Below the pieces are notes generated by a model. It did no database searches and was not told the origin of the DNA. It saw nothing but the letters and a program-made list of their open reading frames with translations. From NCBI GenBank assembly GCA_959347315.1, contig OY365807.1:8284415-8348414 (forward strand): a stretch of 64,000 nt of DNA, in the 5' to 3' direction. Each line of letters opens with the position of its first letter. Position 1 is the first letter of the stretch. A program made the position numbers and the translations under genes. This document shows, in pieces, positions 1-12,268 of the stretch. This stretch comes from Bimastos eiseni (Eukaryota; Annelida; Clitellata; Crassiclitellata; Lumbricidae).

Positions 1-552
1 GCAAAATGAGGATCAAAGCTATTATTTTTTAATTTTGATGCAAACTAATTTGTCCCAACTAAATTAGTAAGATTTTATTTTGGGCCCCTGAAAAAATATC
101 ATCCTTATAACAGATGATTAAAAGTGTAATATGGTTTCAATATAAATTTAATACACACATTTGCCATAGTAATTCTCAACTTCTAGGTTTGCAACACTCA
201 ACGGCTGTAAAAATGGGCTGCATTCTGCCTGATAGTAAAACATATTATAGACATCGTGGGCTACTGACTGCTGCAAATGATAGCTATAGCTAGAGACCCA
301 GAGATTTTTTCATACTATTTTTAGTCTATATATGAGGCCAAATATACAAGCACTCTTAAATAATAGGCAGTCTGGGAGTTTAGCTATCTTAGATTGTAAA
401 GTTTTCTGAAACAGTATTATTAGGCCTCCTTATTAGCATTGAAAAACTATTTGCTGCTATTTTTTTCTTTAAATGCAAGAGATTTAAAGTAACAAGTCTG
501 TAGTTTAGCGTTATTTGTAACATAGTATAAAATTAATTAACTATACAGAATA
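1..552. other. AT-rich sequence with no recognised gene
   Basis: I see no convincing exon, RNA gene or repeat array here. The stretch is AT-rich and ends at the 8-bp duplication (cagttttg, 553-560) that flanks the next element. Confidence 0.5.
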
Positions 553-560
553 CAGTTTTG

Positions 561-1029
561 CAGAGTTGTATGGTCTCGAGACGGTGTCTCGGTCTCGAGA
601 TGTCTCGAGACAGTTTTTTAGCGTCTCGGTCTCGGTCTCGGAAGCCTGCTGTCTCGGTCTCGGTCTGGAGGTAGTGTCTCGAATTTTTTTTAACTGACTT
701 GAAGTGAAAGTCTTGTTCTGTCTCGAACAAGCGGTCTCGATAAGTTATGCGTTAACTGTCTTAAAATTTTGCGCTAGGCCGAAGAAGAAATATCGAAAAA
801 GATAAAACTCGGCAATATACAAACTGTTCTTGGGAATTGATACAATATACATTATAATTCAGTTTCAAATTGAAATTACAAATGAACCTTATTCCCGAAA
901 ACTGATACATTAGTATTTTACCGCCTTTTGTATAGGATCACTTGTCTTTTACTGTCTCGAACTGTCTTGAACCTGGTGTCTCGGTCTCGGTACCTCACTG
1001 TCTCGGTCTCGTCTTGGTTTTGAAGTTTG
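561..1029 (-). mobile_element. hAT-type MITE rich in gtctcgagac motifs, copy 1 (one end shortened)
   Basis: The element starts with cagagttgtatggtctcgag and is packed with tctcggtctcgagac motifs. Identical 8-bp direct repeats (cagttttg) lie at 553-560 and 1030-1037, the target-duplication size of hAT transposons. It is the reverse complement of the 954-bp element at 41780-42733, including the block with the shared phrase gccgaagaagaaatatcgaa. Relative to that copy it lacks roughly the last 20 bp of one end and about 350 bp of interior. There is no coding capacity, so it is non-autonomous. The superfamily assignment rests on the CAG terminus and the 8-bp duplication. Confidence 0.75.
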
Positions 1030-1037
1030 CAGTTTTG

Positions 1038-1790
1038 ATATTTTTGGTTATATTAATTAATCTAACTTATGCAACAAAAATAACAACAGTCAATATGATC
1101 ATTATTTTATGTGGTGATCGTGTATTTTAAAAATATGAAAAAAATTAGAAAATGGTGCGCCAATTCTGTAGCTTGTCACAGGCGCAAAGTACCCTAGGCT
1201 CCTAGCCACTCCTCTGAACAGTCTTGTATAAACTGCCTTTTTATACCGAAACTCTTATTACCAAACACCAATTCTTCCAAAATAAAACGCCTGAAACAAC
1301 AGAGAACGTTTTCGCCCACGCAGTCACCATTAACGTCGAAAAGACCATCACATTCTCTGTCCCCAAATCAATGCATTGGCTAAAGTCCCTCAGCGCATCC
1401 GTTGCACACTTGCATCTCTCACCCACAATGCCCTTCAACCCTCTCAATCATTTCACAATTGTCAGCTATTCAGCATTCAAATGCCTTGGGTCTAATCGCT
1501 CATCGTCATATATCTTTCTCTATCACGGCCTCCATTCTCATCCTCTTTGAAATTCTGACACCGCTCCTTAGTCTATCCAGTCATGGTTGCATGCACCGGT
1601 TCCTTGGAACAGACTCAACATAGACCTCCACCAATTTGCTCCTCATCCTGCTTCCTTTCCACTTAATTTAACCTTTCACCCGCTTTGCACTCAACTCTGC
1701 TGCTTTCCACTGAAAACCGAACTTTTCCAGCTATACCCTCCATCTACTCCTTTATCACCACACGATTACAAACATGCTAACATACGCACT
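1038..1790. other. no recognised gene
   Basis: There are short open frames on both strands (for example 1224-1550) but no domain, no repeated structure and no splice context that I can support. Confidence 0.4.
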
Positions 1791-1792
1791 CA

Positions 1793-1935
1793 CGCACATA
1801 AATACATATGCTTATGCAGGCACGCACGCACGCACACACACCATATATATATATATATATTTAAATATTTATATATGTACATTTATACATATGTATTATA
1901 CATACACGCCCATGTATATACATACATATATGACA
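1793..1935. repeat. CA/TA compound microsatellite
   Basis: Runs of acgc/acac pass into a pure TA run near 1845-1862 and then degenerate TA/TG sequence. Open frames across it are artefacts of the repeat. Confidence 0.85.
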
Positions 1936-2269
1936 CTTTCCAAGTGGTTGTGGGCAGCTGAATCAAGTGTCGACAGTCCTTGGGATGATTAGCGTTGCTG
2001 GCAATTCATCGGCTGGAGTAATCGGTCTGGCGGGCCAGCGTGTCTAAATCAATCAGCCTTATATCGACGTAGGTGCGGTAGTGGAACCGAGGGCCGGTCG
2101 GTCGGTCGGTCGAGGCGTGCAGGGGTCTCGTGGGGGTCGTTGCCCGTTTAGTCGGACGGGCATATTGTCGGACGGATCGAAGCATTCGGCTCTACCCGGT
2201 TCTTTGAAGGACGGGGCGTTTTATGCTCGGCTTAACGGTCGCCGCCCATAGCCATAACGAGGCGGTTAT

Positions 2270-2895
2270 GAGGGTGAGCAAGAGGGAAAAGAGGAAGTGG
2301 AAGAGAAAGAAGAAAAAGGGAGGGGTGAGAGAAGAATACTGACGAAGAGAAAGAAGAGGAAGAGGCTTTCGATGAATAGGGTGTGGAATGGAAGGATGAA
2401 AATGGGAAATTGGTGAGGAGGAGGAGGATTTATTTGATGGAAATGATGTGAGGATTAGGAAATTGAACGAGGGTAATAAAAAGGGGAGATGATCAGAGAG
2501 AGAAGAATGGCGAAATAGTGGGAAGGGAGGTGGAATGGAGGTGGAAGGGAGGTTCTGGAAAGGGACATTCATCGTCTATTGATCTCGGAATTAACGAAAC
2601 GCTTCGACGAACAGATGCATAGTGCATGCCAAGGTCAGGACAGTGGGAGAGGAGGAGAAGGAGGAGTAGGAGGAAGAGGAGAAGAAAGAGGAGGAAGAGG
2701 AGAAGGAAGGAGTAGAAGGAGGAGCAGAAGGATGGGAGAGGAGGTGCGGGAGGAGGGAGAGTAGAGAGAGGAGGATCAGGATGAGGGAAGGAGGAGCAGG
2801 TGGAGGAGGAGCAGGATTTTCATGCTGATGGTGATGAGGTGGAGGAGGATGACGTCGATGATGATGAATATGATGATGGTGCTGATGAAATGTTT
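2270..2895. repeat. purine-rich GGA/GAA tract ending in GAT triplets
   Basis: The plus strand is almost only G and A from about 2270 to 2560 and again from 2640 to 2815. It then changes to GAT triplets at 2820-2890. Open frames here encode low-complexity Gly/Glu/Arg or Ser/Leu peptides and are not supported as genes. Confidence 0.8.
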
Positions 2896-3142
2896 TCTCA
2901 CAGATGCTCTTATAATCAAATCTTTTGTCTGTCTTTATCTCATTTTTTCTCTCTTGTCAATCCTCCTATACTCCGTTCGCTAAGTCTCCCTTGCCCATGT
3001 CATCTCCACTTCTCATTTTTCCTCCCCTGCTTCTAATTTCCTTCCTCCCCTTGTCGTATTTCTTACTCCTCAGAGCTTCCCGTTTCCTTTTCTAATTTCT
3101 CACGCTCCTCATTTATGCCTCTCGCCTCCAACTCATCGGAGT

Positions 3143-3206
3143 GTAATGTAATGTAATGCAATGTTATGTAATGTAATGTAATGTTATGTAATGTAATGCA
3201 ATGTAT
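3143..3206. repeat. (TAATG)n pentanucleotide repeat
   Basis: Tandem TAATG with a few substitutions. CATTA-type tails end the LINE 3' end at about 50.99 kb, so this could be the tail of a minus-strand LINE relic, but no LINE body is visible beside it. Confidence 0.8.
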
Positions 3207-4595
3207 GGAGTGAATCCATGATCCAACAAATTCTCTGTCTAAAGGCCTACCTCCTCCATCCCCCTCCTCGTTTTCTATGTTCTTTAAACTCCTCTGAGTC
3301 TATCTTCTTCTCAATCATGTATCTATCATTCCGTCTAATCCTCTAGGGGTCTCTCAGACACACACTCTCTCTATCTGTCTTAATCTTTTGACATAATCCC
3401 TCCTCGTCACCTATATCCTCTTTCCAAATTTTCCAAGTTTTAAGTCCTGCTGTACCATTATCTTTCCATATCTTCTTATCCCGTCTCGTCCCCAACTGCG
3501 GTGTCCGATGATAATATTTTTATCTGCTCTCATAATACGGATTTAAATGCTTTACTAGTTATTGCGCCTTATAAAATGACGTAATTTATTTGCGTGTACT
3601 GTACAGTATAATACTCGTTGTTTCTAATTACTCTCGAACTGTTAATTGTGTTATAATATAAACACTGAAAACACTGTGACCTAAACCTATTAAAGCCTAT
3701 TTTTTATTTCCCATAATAATAATAATAGATATTGTTAAACCGCGTGCGTAATATACGTCTGCATTAGCAGTAGATCGGATAGTTATAAAGCCCATTGATG
3801 TTATTGTTCAAGAAGAAAGAAGACAGGAGATAATGACTGAAAAATATTGATTCGATGAACATAGCACGTTTTGTGTCTTCTTTTGCTGTTGTTCTTGAGG
3901 GCTGAGAGGATCCACAGTTTTATTGAACACATTTGTTCATTCCTTCACCTACTGTATATAGGTCTGTCTGAATTCCTTATACCTTATTATATGCCTTAAT
4001 TCCGCCACGTTCTCTTTGTCTGTTTTCCTCCTAATGCCCTAGGTCTATTACCCTAGGTCTATTACCCTAGGTCTATTACCCTATACGTCTAGTCATCCTT
4101 TTGATCCTCTGCGGACCTAAATTCTTCCAAATCCTCTTCGTCTATTTTCTTCCTTATCCTCTGGGTCTATATTCCTCCTAATCCTCACCACTTATCTTCC
4201 TTCTTCCGTTCCCTCATAAAGAACTCTAATCCACGCTCAATCAATCGGACGGAATGCCAAACCTTCGGTCGACGTATTACTAACATCACGCGTCATTTGT
4301 CTCAACATTTCGATCTGCTTTTGTGAATTTGTTCGCTCTCCAATCCGTCCATCTATCCGTCCATGCTTCTAATCCATCGTCCTCGTTTTCCCAGTCCCCT
4401 CCTCGTCTGCTCCTTCTCCCAGTCTTCTCAACCCGCCTCCTCATTCTTCCATCCTAGGTCCTCCTCATCCTATAAACGTACATCTTCCTTTCTTAATTCT
4501 TCTCTTATCGTTCTTCCTTCTTTTCAACCTCCAAACTTCTCATTCCTCCACCTACTTTTATTTTAATTTTATTCATAACGCTACCAATCCGTTCC
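3207..4595. other. pyrimidine-biased sequence without a recognised gene
   Basis: No exon or domain is seen. The only structured part is a short minisatellite at 4037-4084: about 3.4 units of the 14-mer ccctaggtctatta. Confidence 0.5.
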
Positions 4596-4599
4596 TCAG

Positions 4600-4897
4600 C
4601 CATCTTCTTCCTCCTCTTCCTCCTCCTCTTCCTCCTCCTCCTCCTCTTCTTCTTCCTCCTCCTACTCTAATTCCCCCACCGTCCGTCCGTCCTTTACTCT
4701 CGTTTTATTCTTTGGTCCCTCAGTCGATCCTTCAGTCTTCCGTTCGTTCATTCGTTCATGAACCGCTCCTCCTCCTCCTCCTCCTCCTCGTCCTCCTCAT
4801 TCTCCTCCTCCTGCTTCTCCTCCTCATTCTCCTTCTTCTTTTCCTCCTCCTTCACCTCCTCCTCTTTCTCCTCCTCCTCCTTCTTTCCAGACCCGAC
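4600..4897. repeat. pyrimidine-rich CTC/TTC tract
   Basis: Two blocks of nearly pure pyrimidine (about 4600-4675 and 4765-4890). Predicted poly-Leu frames are artefacts. Confidence 0.85.
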
Positions 4898-5124
4898 AGC
4901 TGATCATATTGGATGAGATTGGATTAAATTGGTCGAGATCATGTTAAATTGGACCCAGTGGACTCGATGGTCCGTCCCACACTCCAACTCCTCCACCCCT
5001 CACTCATTCCTCAACCCATTCCTCGCCCTTCCTCCTCTCCTCTCCTCTAAGGATCAGGTGATATTTGTTCATCCGTCCAAGGATTCAACGATGAGGATTT
5101 GATGACGACTGACGATCAACATGG

Positions 5125-5306
5125 GTCATCTGCTCATGTCATCTGCTCATGTCATCTGCTCTTGTCATATGCTCATATTATCAGCTCAGGTCATCTGCTC
5201 ATGTCATCTGCTCATGTCATCTGCTTATGTCATCTGTTCTTGTCATCTGCTCATGTTATTTGCTTAGGCCATTTGCTCAGGTCATCTGCTCATGTCATCT
5301 GCTCAA
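5125..5306. repeat. 13-bp minisatellite, 14 units
   Basis: Fourteen contiguous units of gtcatctgctcat fill exactly 182 bp with scattered substitutions and no length changes. Because 13 is not a multiple of 3, all three plus frames stay open and give His/Leu/Ser-rich repeats; this is not coding evidence. Confidence 0.9.
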
Positions 5307-5359
5307 CTGGCATGCACACGGACACGCAGGCGCACAAATGGACATAGGGGCATACAGGC

Positions 5360-5935
5360 GCAGACAGACAGACGGACAGGCAGACAGACAGACAGACAAA
5401 CTGACAGACAGAGAGACGGACGCAAACAGACGGAAGGATTGAAGGATAGATGGAAAGACAGACAAAAGAATCGAGAAGGTGGATGGAGGAGAAGTCAGTC
5501 GTTAGGACGATTAGACAGAAGAAAACATTGAAAGGGACTCACGCCGTTTCTGCTTGTATGGGAGTGTAGTGCTTGAATGAATTAGCACGGGGTGTCTTAG
5601 TGAGTGCATGTTTTGGGAGGGTGCGTGCGTAGGTGTGTATGTATGCGTGTGCGTGCGTATGTGTGTGCATGTATGCAGTGTGCATGTGTGTGTATGTGTG
5701 AGTATGCGCGTGTGTGTAGGCCTATGTGTGTGCGGGTAGGTCTGTGTATCTTTGTGTGTTTGCATGTGTGTGCGCGCGTAGGTGTGTGTATATGTATACG
5801 TGCATGCATGTGTGTGGGTTTGTGTATATGCGTAGGTCTGTGTATGTATGTGTGTATTCCTCTGTGTGTGTGTGTGTGCGTGTGTGTGCGTAGGTGTGTG
5901 TATGTTCGTGTCTGTATTTCTGTGGCTGTACGATT
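5360..5935. repeat. CAGA tract followed by a long GT-rich microsatellite
   Basis: Degenerate cagacaga at 5360-5420 is followed, after a gap, by GT/GTAT-rich sequence at about 5610-5925. Confidence 0.8.
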
Positions 5936-6134
5936 GGCAAGCTGGATGACGGCGAGAACGAATCGGTCAGCGAGGCGAACAGAAGAAGCGACTCATTGAA
6001 CCGTGAAAGGACTTTCTCATTCTCTTCCTCCTTTTATTCCTCCTCCTCCATTCTCCTCCTTCGATTAGGAAGCGAACGAAGAAAGGGAGGAGCTACTGAA
6101 TGAATGAATGGTAATACTCCTCTTATTCTGAAAG

Positions 6135-6700
6135 ACAGGAACACACACACGCACACACACGCACATGCACACACCTACATGCAATCACACACACCTACCT
6201 ACACACAAACACCTAAGCACACACACACACACACACAAACTCACACACACACACACACGTAAAGAGAAACAAAAGCATTAGTAGTCAATTAAATTGATGA
6301 AATGGAGTGAAGAGCCTCTTCTTTGCTCCCTAATCCTCCTCCTCCTCCTTCTCCTCCTTCTGCTTCACCTTTTTCTCCTCCTCCTTTTCTACTCGTCCTT
6401 CTCCTTCTTCTGCTCCTTTTCCTCATTTTCCTTCTCTCTCTCCTTCTCTTCGTCATCATCGTCATCGTCGTCATCAGGCATCGTCTTTTCTTCTTCCTCT
6501 CATTCTTCGTCCTTCTTTTTGTCCTGTTCCTCTTTCGTCCTATTCTCTCCATCTTCCTCCTCGCCATACTCCGCTTCCACCTTCTCCTCCTCCTGCTGTT
6601 CCTCCTGGTGTTTCTCCTGCTCTCTGTCTGTCTGTCTCTCTCCCTCTGTCTTTGTCTCTCTGTCTCCCTCCCTTCCTCCTCCTCTCGTACTCTTTTGTCT
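6135..6700. repeat. CA microsatellite then pyrimidine-rich tract
   Basis: Degenerate (CA)n at 6138-6260 is followed by an almost pure pyrimidine block at 6325-6700. Long open frames in both strands here are simple-sequence artefacts. Confidence 0.85.
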
Positions 6701-7117
6701 TCATCCATTGTCATCAGTCGGTGGTCTGTCGATCGTGCCTCCTTTTCATTAGTCGTCCATCCTCCCTGATGCCCAATAACCGGTCAATAAGATCGATCGA
6801 CCCGAATGAAAGGACGACCAGGAACGATGAGGAGACTGGATAAGGATGAGAATAGAAGAATGGAGGAAGGAGGCAGATGGTGAAGAAGAGGAGCAAGATG
6901 AGGAGAAGGAGATGAGGATGCAGTGATGCCAATACAGGTATACAATGATAGATAGAGAGAGACATTTTGATGGAGGGACATCAAGACGGACACAGAGTGT
7001 TAGAGAGACAAAATTATAGACATGCAGATGGATATATAGATAGACATAAGAACAGTGAGAGAGAGACGAAGATGCCCGCATCAATAGGATGAGACTTGCA
7101 AGATGCGAACGTGTCTT

Positions 7118-7121
7118 GCGT

Positions 7122-7154
<33 letters not shown>

Positions 7155-7166
7155 ATGATGATGCTG
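7118..7166. repeat. CTG/GATG triplet repeat
   Basis: About ten CTG triplets with one interruption, followed by GAT triplets. The minus frame reads poly-Gln but nothing around it looks coding. Confidence 0.8.
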
Positions 7167-8154
7167 ATTGGTGGCGATGGGCGCCCACTCCATCATCGAT
7201 CGTCGTCTGTGATTTTGCTCAGCCTCCCGGACCAGCATCTCTGATCATGACACGAACGGAAGTCAAGACGAGCGTCATGATGGGCGTCACGACGGGCGTC
7301 ATTATTTGCCTCCTAATCCGATTAACAGAGCGCCCTCTGTCAACAGACGACAGACACTCCCATCCCATGCCATACTCCTCTCCCAGCCAATCGGACGATC
7401 GACAAATTTCTATGGTAAACATTCTCCTCTCACCTCGAATGACTTGGCCTCCTAAACTCGTTCACCAAATAAGCACAGTAGCATATATAGCAATGGTTAT
7501 TGACAATAACTAACTTTTATGCACCGGCGCTACATAAAATTTGTCGTTTACCGATACAATTAGCAATATCTCAATGAAAGATGAACGAACAATTTGATGA
7601 CATTCTGGTAGAAATGTTGCCACTCTTGAAACTGGTTTCAACCGACTTCACTAGGAGAGCGAGTAACTGATGAGTTCGAGAAATCAATTCTGCAGTGAAC
7701 TAAGTTGAGTTCACTGAATATTACCTGTGAAAAGACTAAGAATCGGTGAAAATGGATAAGAGGAAAACGCAAACAGCGGTCATAAGATCAATAAAACTAT
7801 CATTGTTATATAGAATTGCCCTGCTAAACTTTTCCATTAGCATTAGGCTGGATAAGCAATATGGATTCGACAGGGACACGGATAGGGCAACAGATACAGA
7901 CATTTACAGAGCCTTGCAGTTCAACAGCGAACGTTGTGAGCGAAGGACATAATGAACATATATTAATAGCGTATGGTCCGGATGATCGCTTCAATGCTGA
8001 GCTGTCTGCATTTCAAACGCACGGCTAACTTCAACCCCAGTAATCAAAGAGATCAGAAACAATGCGATTAAAGAACCCATTTGGAAATAGACCTACTCAT
8101 GTAATTAGCAAAGAAACCAAAATATGATTAGTTGTCCATTTATATATTTACTCG

Positions 8155-8395
8155 TTCGCTCATTCATCTATTCGTCATTCATTCGTTCGTTCATTCAGTC
8201 ACTCGTTCTTTCATTAATTCATTAATTCATTCCACCAATTCGCTAATTTATTTTATTTTTTTGTTCAATCGGCATTTTATTTGACCAATCAATCACTCTT
8301 TCTTTCACTCATTCATTCATTCGATCGATCATTCATTCATTCATGCATTCAATCAATCATTCATTCATTCGTTCGTTCGTTCCTTCGTTCGGCGC
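8155..8395. repeat. ATTC/TTCG tetranucleotide repeat in copy A
   Basis: Degenerate (cattcatt)n and (cgttcgtt)n. The matching stretch in copy B is 25800-26130. Confidence 0.8.
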
Positions 8396-8477
8396 GTCGA
8401 TAACTGGTTTCGACTTGGCAATTGAACGGCGGCGGTAGACAGCGGTAGGCGGCAGTGATGGCGCAGTGGACTATCTG

Positions 8478-8612
8478 GCGATGTTGTTGTTGCTGTTGCT
8501 GCTGCTTATGATGACGACGATAATGATGATGATGGTGGCGGTAGTGGTGGTGGTGATGGTTGTGGCGGTGGTATTGGTGATGATGATGACGATGATGATG
8601 AGCAAGTTGGTG
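8478..8612. repeat. GTT/GCT/GAT triplet tract in copy A
   Basis: Triplet-repeat DNA homologous to 26728-26960. Homology to copy B breaks off inside this tract at about 8605 and resumes inside the next one. Confidence 0.8.
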
Positions 8613-9765
8613 CTGTTGGTATTCCTTTGCTTTTGGTCGAGATATTTCAGGGCGGCGTCAAAATTCACTTCACGCAGTATTCTTGAGATGGACAGATAAT
8701 CTCCTCCTCCTCCTCCTCGTCTTCCTCCACTTATTCCTCCTTCGCTTCCACGCCCTCGTCCTTCTCGATCTCCACCTCCACTCGTCGCTATTTGTATTCT
8801 CCTCTTCTCCTCCACCTCCTCTCCTGCCTTATCCTCCTCCATCTTCTCCTTTACCTCTTCCTTCTGTGTCTGCACATGTAAATATGCCCATCGCGTCCTT
8901 AATCTTTATCTTTTGTATTCCTACACCCCTCCTCCTCAACCCGTCTTCATCTGACTCTTCCCTTTCCCAGATTTCAGTGTCCGACCCCCTCCTCCTCCTT
9001 CCCTCCTCTTTTCTCTCCATTCGTTTCCTCTCCGTTCCTCCTCCTCGTCCTTCCTCACGTCATCGTCCGTTGATTCATAATAGTGACGCTGCTGCTGCTG
9101 CTGCCATCTGTGTAATTGTCGTCTGCCGCATCAGCCGGTGCCAAGAGAGGGCAAACAAAACGCCTCTGGATTCAGCGACGAACGACGAGAATGGAGAGTG
9201 AGGAGGTAGAAGAGGAGGGAGGAGGAAGATGACGAGGGAGGGCCAGAGGATGCCTAGGAGGGAGAAGAGATTGGGGTGGAAGCTGGCGGAGAAGAGATAT
9301 TGAAATAGTGTAAATAGAAAAGAGGAGGATTTGGAATAAGATGGCCAGAGGATGGTGATGAACGGAAGGATGAATGATGAATAGGGGGAAAAAGACAGAT
9401 AAGTGTGAGTGGAAGCGGGTGGTTTAAGTAGGTGAGTCGAATGAGCAGGATAAAAGTAGACTGTAGACAATGAGCAGAAGAAGAGTTCGCCCCTACTTCC
9501 AAGCTCACTCCTCTTTCTAATCTTTATAAATTCTCCACTTTCTCCTCATAGCTTTGAGGAGGCTGTTGAAATTAGTGGCTCTTGCGCTGCCACGCTTAAG
9601 ATTTAGTTGCCTTTACAAGAGGTTTGTATAAAAAGCTGCAGTGATAACAAACGAAATCTGTCGTGTGTAATAATCACACTCTAATCAGGTGGAAACTGGA
9701 GAGTTAATTAAGTCAGCTCCAATATTACTAAATCGTGGTTAAAACAAAAGTATTGGTTATTAGAC
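8613..9765. other. sequence unique to copy A, mostly pyrimidine-rich
   Basis: CTC/TTC-rich at 8700-9060, purine-rich at 9190-9400, then ordinary sequence. It is absent from copy B. No gene is recognised. Confidence 0.55.
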
Positions 9766-9769
9766 GACG

Positions 9770-9955
9770 AAAGTGGTGGTGGTGGCGTCGGTGGTGTCGA
9801 TGGTGATGTTAATGACAAAGAAGAAGAAGACGACGACGATGATGATGACGATGATGCTGCTGCTGCTGATGATGATGATTACGAGGGTGTTGTCGTTGGT
9901 GATGATGATCATCATGGAATTGATGATGCTGATGGTGGTGATGAAGAGGGCGATC
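9770..9955. repeat. GGT/GAT/GCT triplet tract in copy A
   Basis: Homology with copy B resumes within this tract, about 26850-26960 there. Confidence 0.8.
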
Positions 9956-10163
9956 ATTATAACGCACTTTCAAGGCCATTTAGAGTGTTGTACAGTCGAT
10001 ACAACTCGACAACAACTCAGACGATTTACTTACTCTCCTACAAAAAAGTTCTGCATCTTTCAGAGTTTTAATAAATCGATTGTCCAGTGGAGTTGGTCTC
10101 TTATCAGACATATATGAACAAACACTGACTGACCACTTATGAAGGAGACAAACAGCGGTCATT

Positions 10164-10412
10164 CACTCCCCATTCACTCCCCATTCACTCCCCGATTACT
10201 TTCCATCCACTTCCAATCCACTCCCCATCCACTCCCCATCAACTCCCCAATTACTCCCCATCCACTTCCCATTCACTCCCCATCTACTTCCAATCCACTC
10301 CCCATCCACTTCCCATTTACTCCCCATCCACTTCCAATCCACTCCCCAATTATTCCTCATCCACTCCCCAATTACTCCCCATCCACTCCCCATCCAGTTC
10401 TCATTCAATTCA
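10164..10412. repeat. minisatellite of catccactcccc-like units, copy A
   Basis: About twenty degenerate 11-13 bp units related to ccatccactcc and ccattcactcc. Copy B has a shorter array at 27190-27330, so the unit number changed after the duplication. Confidence 0.85.
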
Positions 10413-11154
10413 GCTGCCCACAGGGCATAGACAATGACCACAACGTCTCGAGTCACTCGTACGACTGCAAATACAGTGCGAAATATTCTTGATTTTAATT
10501 GATATAGCGCCGATCTTTATTGACCTTGTCCACCAGACGTTGGGTTGCCGGACATATGCGCGGCCAAAGGAGGACACAGGAAGACGTAAAGGAGGACAAA
10601 GGAGGCTGAGGAAATAAAATTATCATTATGACCATTGACAGCAGTCCATGGTCGGTACATTGTGACCAAGGACCTATAATGCACAGGACTGGAAAGTCCC
10701 TATATGTAATGTCACTAGTTTTGGGGCGATAGTCGGGAGCAAGAAATTTTCACATAACCATTGATCTAATATGACCCAGGTCCCTTGCGATGTAACATTG
10801 CTCAGGCCATGGACTAGAAATGTCTCTAGAAATCACTTGCAATGAAAATTATATAAGTAAGTAGATTGAACCGTCAGTCTGTTGGGCCCTGTACGGACTG
10901 CCCAGCGCTGATCATTGGGAAGGTCCAGCGAGCGACGTTCCCGTCAATGGAAGGCAGGGTGCTATGCCGGTCACTCGTGCTGGATGACTGGACAGGCAGG
11001 AACAGTCACGTCATTGATGGATTGAATGATCGATTGATCGAGCGAATAAGCCATGCATCGATCGGTTATAAATTATTCTAAAACCCATCCAGGAGTTGAT
11101 CGATCAGTCGAAAACCGCTGATCTGCCATTGAGCTACATAAATTAAATAATTCG

Positions 11155-11350
11155 TTAAATCATTAATCCTTCATCCAGTCAGTCAGTTGGTCATTCCGTA
11201 GGTCAGTCATGCAGTCGGTTGTTCAACCATTCTGTGAGTCAATCAGTGAGTCTGAGTCAGCCAACCAGTTAGGTGCGTCAGTAAATGAATGAAACAGTTA
11301 GTCAGGAAATCAGTCACAATTAATCAGTAAGTCAGTCAGCGTCAGGCCGA
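11155..11350. repeat. degenerate CAGT tetranucleotide tract
   Basis: Repeated cagtcagt/gtcagtca. The counterpart in copy B is near 27785-27910. Confidence 0.7.
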
Positions 11351-11433
11351 ATTCCTGTTGGTCGAACCGAGGCTTGCCTTGCACTTGGAACTAATATGGA
11401 AGGGATATGAAGCGGACACAAACCGTGTCTTTA

Positions 11434-12268
11434 CACTCTTATAAATGTTCAGGTGAAATGCCTGAAAGTTCAGGTGTTTTACCTGAACTAGTTCAGATCA
11501 AATGGGGCCAGTCGAACCTTCAGGTAAACTACCTGAAGTTCAGAAAAATTCAGGGTTTACCATCATCAAAAACAGCCAGGGATCGTTCAAAAACACCGGA
11601 AAGCTACCCAATAAATTCAAATACGATCTGGAAATGAGCAGTGCGTTAAAAAGCATTGTTATATATATTTCTTCAGTGTTTTTAAAGAATACAAAAACAG
11701 CAGGCCACAGGTTTTGAACGCAAGATCTCTGTTTCATGGCATATCATCTCAGCCAGATGAGCTAACTAACCAACTGGAATCAGTAACATTAAGTCCATAT
11801 TAAACTTGACTGCGTGGCATGCTTCTAAGTATAACTGCCATAACGTCTCACTGTCTAAGTCTGGTCGTCTTCTGTGCCTGAGAACTTGGAAATTTGCATT
11901 TAAAAATATAGGTCAACTTCAGTAGGGCGTTTGCTCGTTCGATATATTAGCGTGCCTTGGACTTGGTTAGCATTGCGGTTGTTCAGAACGTTTTTAACTT
12001 ATTGTTTTATTTTGTCCACACTTATTTCAAATAAAAACATGCTAAATAAAATAAAATATGTTTAAATGCGCATTATATTTGTAAATTTTTGATTAGCTGA
12101 TAAAATAGAAAAAGCTATCCCGCAGCAAGAACCAACGATGCCTGCCTGAATTATTCAGAAAGGTCTGCCTGAATTAGTCATGTAGGCCTACTGTACTCCT
12201 GAAAGTTCAGGCAACAAAAGTTTACCTGAACAGTTCCGGTATTTCGTACCCGAACTTTTCTAAGAGTG
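11434..12268. mobile_element. 835-bp inverted-repeat DNA element inserted only in copy A
   Basis: The left end is cactcttataaatgttcag and the right end, reverse-complemented, is cactcttagaaaagttcg, giving terminal inverted repeats of about 21 bp with a few mismatches. TA lies immediately outside each end (11432-11433 and 12269-12270). The corresponding point of copy B (near 27997) runs straight through and acts as an empty site. Many aggttc/cctgaa motifs lie near both ends. There is no transposase, so it is non-autonomous. The TA target would suit a Tc1/mariner-like transposase, but the superfamily is undetermined. Confidence 0.7.
11709..11776 (-). other. decayed tRNA-like sequence inside the 835-bp element
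   Basis: Read on the minus strand there is an A-box-like tagctcatctgg and, 31 nt further on, a B-box-like gcgttcaaaacc. The fold is imperfect and the B box has lost its consensus cga. It is more likely a tRNA-derived SINE fragment than a functional tRNA gene. Confidence 0.3.

Noticed and set aside
5125..5306. CRISPR-like look of the 13-bp array, and likewise of the 40-bp array at 23827-24690
   Set aside because: Units are contiguous with no unique spacers and the DNA is eukaryotic, so these are satellites.
6289..6769. Overlapping frames of 140-150 codons on both strands
   Set aside because: They lie in a pyrimidine-rich tract and give low-complexity Ser/Leu or Arg/Lys peptides.
11709..11776. 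A functional tRNA gene on the minus strand
   Set aside because: The acceptor stem does not pair and the B box has lost consensus bases; it is listed only as a tRNA-like relic.
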